A stretch of DNA of 64,000 bases from the NCBI GenBank assembly GCA_020746875.1, contig JAGTJL010000026.1, positions 496,001 through 560,000 of the forward strand, read 5' to 3'. Made by a program: the position numbers and the translations under genes. The notes under the pieces were generated by a model, which was given only the letters and a program-made list of their open reading frames with translations, was not told where the DNA came from and made no database searches. Origin of the DNA: Rhexocercosporidium sp. MPI-PUGE-AT-0058 (taxonomy: Eukaryota > Ascomycota > Leotiomycetes > Helotiales). Numbering within the stretch: position 1 is the first letter of the stretch; each line of letters begins with the position of its first letter. This document shows positions 59,571 to 64,000 of this stretch, in pieces.

Positions 59571-61480
59571 TTAAGCGATGTTCTCTGCCCTCGCCCCTTT
59601 CTCGAGCAGTAGTGCTGCGATTGTCTCGTGACCTCCGAAAGAAGCTGCTTGGAGTGCATTGCTGTATACTCCGCCTTGAGTATTCACATCGGCTCCTTTC
59701 CTAAGCAAAAGTACTGCGATTGCCTCGTGACCTACAGCTGAAGCTGCTTGGAGGGCGTTACTGTAGTATCCGCCTTGAGTATTTACATCAGCTCCTTTCT
59801 CAAGTAGAAGTACTGCGATTGCCTCGTGACCTTTAACTGAAGCTGCTTGGAGTGCGTTACCGTAGACTCCGCCTTAAGTATTCACGTCTGCCCCTTTCTC
59901 AAGCAGAAGTACTGCGATTATCTCGTGACCTCCGAAAGAAGCTGCTTGGAGTGCATTGCCGTAGTGTCCGCTTTGAGTATTCACATCGGCCCCTTTCTCG
60001 AGTAGAAGTGCTGCGATTGTCTCGTGACCTTCAGCAGAAGCTGCTTGGAGGGCATTACCGTAGTGTCCGCTTTGAGCATTCACATCGGCCCCTTTCTCAA
60101 GCAGAAGTACTGCGATTGCTTCGTGATCTCTAGCTAAAGCTGCTTGGAGTGCATTGCCGTAGCGTCCGCCTTGAGCATTCACATCGGCCCTTTTCTCGAG
60201 CAGAAGTATTGCGATTGTCTCGTGACCTTTTAAGGAAGCTGCATAGAGTGCATTACCGTAGACTCCGCCTTGAGTATTCACGTCTGCCCCTTTCTCAAGT
60301 AGAAGTACTGCGATTGCCTCGTGACCTTCAATTGAAGCCGCGTAGAGTCCGTTGTTGTACTGTCCACCTTGAGCATTCACATCGGCCCCTTTCTCGAGTA
60401 GAAGTGCTGCGATTGTCTCGTGACCTTCAGCAGAAGCTGCTTGGAGGGCATTACCGTAGCATCCGCCTTCAGCATTCACATCGGCCCCTTTCTCAAGCAG
60501 AAGTACTACGATTATCTCGTGACCTCTAACTGAAGCTGCTTGGAGTGCATTGCCGTAGTGTCCGACTTGAGCATTTATATCGGCCCCTTTCTCGAGCAGA
60601 AGTGTTACGATTGCCTCGTGACCTTTAACTGAAGCTGTTTGGAGTGCATTGCCGTAGACTCCGCCTTGAGCATTCATATCGGCCTCTTTCTCGACCAGAA
60701 GTGCTGCGATTGTCTCGTGACCTTTCAAAGAAGCTGCTTGGAGGGCATTACCGTAGTATCCGCCTTGAGTATTCACGTCTGCCCCTTTCTCGAGAAGAAG
60801 TGCTGCGATTGTCTCGTGACCTCTAACTGAAGCTGCTTGGAGTGCATTGTCGTACTCTCCGCTTTGAGCATTCACATCGGCCCCTTTCTCGACCAGAAGT
60901 GCTGCGATTGCCTCGTAACCTTCAGCTGAAGCTGCTTGGAGTGCGTTGCCGTAGAATCCGCCTTGAGCATTCACATCGGCCCCTTTCTCGATCAGAAGTA
61001 CTGCCACTGCCTCGTGACCTCTAGCTAAAGCTGCTTGGAGTGCATTGCCGTAGCGTCCGCCTTGAGCATTCACATCGGCCCTTTTCTCGAGCAGAAGTAT
61101 TGCGATTGTCTCGTGACCTTTTAAGGAAGCTGCATAGAGTGCATTACCGTAGTCTCCGCCTTGAGCATTCACATCGGCCCCTTTCTTAAGTAGAAGTGCT
61201 GCGATTGCCTCGTTACCTCTAGCTGAAGCTGCTTGGAGTGCATTACCGTAGTCTCCGCCTTGAGCATTCACATCGGCCCCTTTCTTAAGTAGAAGTGCTG
61301 CAATTGTCTCGTGATCTTCTAAGGAAGCTGCATAGAGTGCATTGCTGTACTCTCCGCCTTGAGCATTCACATCGGCCCCTTTCTCGATCAGAAGTACTGC
61401 CATTGCTTCGTGATCTCTAGCTAAAGCTGCTTGGAGTGCATTGCCGTACTGTCCGCCTTGAGCATTCACATCGGCCCCTT
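59571..61480 (-). repeat. 19 near-identical 99-bp ankyrin-repeat units
   Basis: Each unit encodes 33 residues of the type GADVNAQGG-Y-NALQAAS--GHE-IA-LLLEK. Units differ mainly at a few positions (the residue before YGNAL, the two before GHE, and the pair after IA), the pattern expected of a repeat kept uniform by recombination while binding-surface residues vary. Units 4-5 and 13-14 are virtually the same: about 130 bp near 60131-60259 recur at 61022-61150, 891 bp apart (9 x 99). Confidence 0.93.
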
Positions 61481-63740
61481 CCTCCAGCAGAAGTGAAATC
61501 GTCTTAAATAAACCTTCCCGTGATGTGTAATATAGTGGAGAGGCAATGCTTGTGATGTTCTTTTTCATATCAGTTCTTTTCCAGGGAGAGTCTGGGTCAT
61601 AGAGCCGAATCCAATTCTCAAAAGCGTCTCCTTGGAAAAGTTGCATAAGGAGCTTGCTCGCCTGATTTGAATTCTTCGTCGCTCGGAAATGACGACACCA
61701 GTGTTCCGCTGCATACAGAGCTAGTGGAAATGTATTAAGATTTCCTTCGGTGAGTATACCCCTTTGAAAATGAAGAAGGTACTTTAGACAAGACTGTGCG
61801 ATTTCTTCCTCTCCTCCGGATTGTATATTATACTGGAAAGTTAATCCATTTCGAATACGATCAGAGATCAAGTATTCTTTGACAGAGAAATGGGCTAGCC
61901 GGAGCTCTGTTGTCTTATTGGAGGCTCCGTTAAAGCCCTAAGCCCCCACAGATACTGTTGTTATCAAGCTGGAGCAAATAGTCAATAAGTCTCGAGGATC
62001 TGGAAGTCGGTTTTCGGGATTGAATCGTGACTCTTTGGTATCGATAGCGATAACTTCAACCATCTCTTCAATACGAAGTGGCCGAGCTGAATACACCAGC
62101 CACTGGAGGATTCGAAATGCATCTTGTCGGTAGTCCTCATTAATGCTGAGTAATATACGAGCATAGGTTTCATCTAAGGTTTTCGGTAGAGACTTGAGTG
62201 CTTTCCGTAGAGCGTCTACTTTCAAACATTTCCGTAGTACGTCTAGTTGACATACGACCCAACGAAACCTCGAAAGTCATGTTAGATGTTTCAAAGAATA
62301 TCCAATGAGAAAGTTGCAACGTACATTCCTTGTGCACCTTCCATCAGAGTATCTTTAATTTCTCCTCGCACGTTAGCAGGCCACCGTTTTAGTTTTAGGT
62401 CATTCTGGAGTCGTTCGGAAAGGTGGGTGCGAATATCATTATCAATAAGGGCGCTCTGGAGACAGATTTCGCTTGTGGTTAATGATTCGAGAGTTTCTTC
62501 GATGTCTCGCTCCCTCCGACTTGTAGCAAGAACGTGCAGTTTTGCTGCACCCCAGGATGTAAGGTTCTCTAACAGAAGCAGGAGTTCTTCCCTTTCTTTA
62601 CATTTATCCAAAGCATTAAGAATAATGAACGTCTCCTCATATTCATCCAACATATGCTGTAAGGCAACCGTAAGGGCGTCTTGCGTAGGCTGCTGCTTCC
62701 CATCCTGACAGCGAGAAAAGAGCGATTCTAGACAAGCAAGGGCTTTCGCCGACTGCCAAGCTAACTGCTCGATTAGCGAATGCGTAAATTTGTCGTTCCT
62801 CTGCTTCTCGGAATCGTTGAAGTCAAAGTAGAAATAGGCGATTGCCACGGTAGGGTTAGACTTGTATTGAGACTTGACTTCTTCTAGTACTGTAGAACTG
62901 CGAGTATAATTAATAAATTTCCAATTAAGTATCTGGGTGGAGTCATTACTAAAGGACACTTTTCCCGCAGCCAGCTAAAATATTTTGGTTAGCTATTAGT
63001 AGCGTAGCTTAGGTGATTACTTACGAATGCCATAAAGCCAGAGAAAAGATCTAGAAGTTATCTTCTATTCCTGAAACTCGTCGCTCTTCAGAAACCATTC
63101 CCTTGTAGTTGCTTGACGTGCTTTGCAAGCAGCGTTGTGGTTGGAGGACGGATCTGGCGATGATAGCCAGTGACGAATTTCCCGTTGCTTTTCACTAGCA
63201 GCCAGCATTCTCTGTTCAGTCTGCATAGTCGCTATATCATCTTTGATGGTGCGAGTAAAAGCGCTGATACCTGTTAGCTTAAATTACGCGACTATAACGA
63301 CTCAAAGCCTACAAATGGTCAGATGTCAACGCTAGGGTGAATGTCGTCTTATGGTCGTTGATGACTTGAAGGCGCTTGTCAATGTCCTTGCTTGAGAAGG
63401 GCTACTTCAACGCTCGTAGACCGAACCGCCTCATCTCACTCTCTCCTTTTCCAAGCTCTAGCCGCGCCACTAGTTGATTCAAGTCCCCCTTGCACTGCTG
63501 TACTGGCCCGTTATGCTGATTGAGACGGCTGAAGACTGATCTTTTAGATAAGCTCGGATCTTCAGCTAGATCTTTCACATCGGTCAGGACATCTTGAAGA
63601 GATGTTACACCGTCGCGGAGACGCTGAATATCTTTCCTGGCTTCCTTTACCGCCGAGATATATGTTTGACATAGTTCGAAGATCTTTGCAGAGATGTCGA
63701 TCACAGCAATAATACTTGCGGCTCCACTAAGGCCATCCAT
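59571..63740 (-). pseudogene. HeLo-like/NACHT/ankyrin NLR gene inactivated by RIP-type stops
   Basis: Exons by signal and homology are 63740-63313, 63263-63025, 62974-62950, 62897-62325 and 62268-59571; they sum to 3,963 nt, exactly 1,321 codons in one frame. The N-terminus (MDGLSGAASIIAVIDISAKI) is the HeLo-like head of fungal STAND proteins. The Walker A segment GIPGCGKS is completed by a 25-nt mini-exon. Walker B reads FIILNALDKC where relatives have LDALDEC. Then come GMFRWVVCQLDVL, and 19 ankyrin repeats to the TAA at 59571. Four in-frame stops interrupt it: TAG 63402-63404 (ALK*PFSSKD, W expected), TAG 63065-63067 (FQE*K, W expected), TAG 61938-61940 and TAA 59874-59876 (Q expected). 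No frameshift is present. All changes fit C-to-T at CpA. Confidence 0.85.
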
Positions 63741-64000
63741 TTCGAGGGCTGAGGTGTTGGGTCGAAGGACTCCTAAGAATCAGTCAGGCGAGCCTTACGG
63801 GAACGAGTGCCTACTGCCGGTACCTACTTGTCTTGCTCCGAACGCGGGGCTTGTTTCTGGCAATTAGTCCGTTCACGGTGTTGCTATGTCTTCAAGTCTA
63901 GTTGCAAGTAGTTCAAAAGGCTCGCAAATATCGTAATCAAAGTGAAGAAGGATTCAACTCGTAAGGTGTCGTTGATGATGTGGACGAGACTGGCGCTTCG
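63741..64000. other. Upstream flank of the NLR pseudogene
   Basis: The former promoter/leader region of the minus-strand NLR. No element is identified before the window ends. Confidence 0.4.

Noticed and set aside
59852..61024. Several plus-strand open frames with repeated Arg/Leu-rich peptides
   Set aside because: They are antisense shadows of the ankyrin array; their 33-residue periodicity simply mirrors the repeat.

Overview
The window looks like nuclear DNA of a filamentous ascomycete (Pezizomycotina, probably Leotiomycetes; the class is an inference from overall resemblance). The reasons are short 43-140 nt introns with fungal splice signals, fungal-only domains (SesA and HeLo-like NLR heads, 2EXR, DUF7025-type AAA proteins), a Fot1/Pogo transposon, and repeated C-to-T decay at CpA that is typical of repeat-induced point mutation (RIP). 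Exon structures were worked out by hand from GT/GC-AG signals, reading-frame continuity and family resemblance.

Left edge (1-5.9 kb): a nested transposon graveyard. A Tc1/mariner transposase relic is split by a 112-bp solo LTR and followed by a complete 1,825-bp Fot1/Pogo element killed by RIP. Next come an intron-bearing tRNA-Arg(CCT) and two adjacent genes on the minus strand, each carrying exactly one in-frame nonsense codon. From 6.4 to 9.4 kb there is no convincing gene. It holds about fifteen degenerate copies of a short motif ending in ATGCAACAAA, which I cannot assign to any known element.

Central gene-rich part (10.6-34 kb): a mitochondrial-carrier-like protein, a tiny membrane protein, a Cys-rich protein, a sugar-porter MFS transporter divergent from a TauD/TfdA dioxygenase, an AAA ATPase divergent from a 2,079-residue SesA-NACHT NLR with a cryptic beta-propeller-like C-terminus, and a conserved fungal protein of unknown function. 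About 8 kb of gene-poor, microsatellite-rich DNA follows (33.9-42.1 kb).

Right part (42-64 kb): a flavin oxidoreductase and an aminoglycoside-phosphotransferase-like kinase, then a 1.9-kb very AT-rich block with two simple satellites. After that come a chromodomain/AT-hook protein, a frameshifted BTB fragment, a 2EXR protein, a kinase fragment, a seven-exon coiled-coil protein and a 136-bp tandem repeat. The end is a large HeLo-like/NACHT/ankyrin NLR pseudogene. Its four stops and two Walker B changes are all of CpA-to-TpA type. Its 19 ankyrin repeats are nearly identical.

The window therefore shows one apparently intact NLR and one RIP-inactivated NLR from two different architectures. Two introns are firmly GC-AG and a third possibly is. 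RIP-type changes appear to extend beyond transposons into genes.
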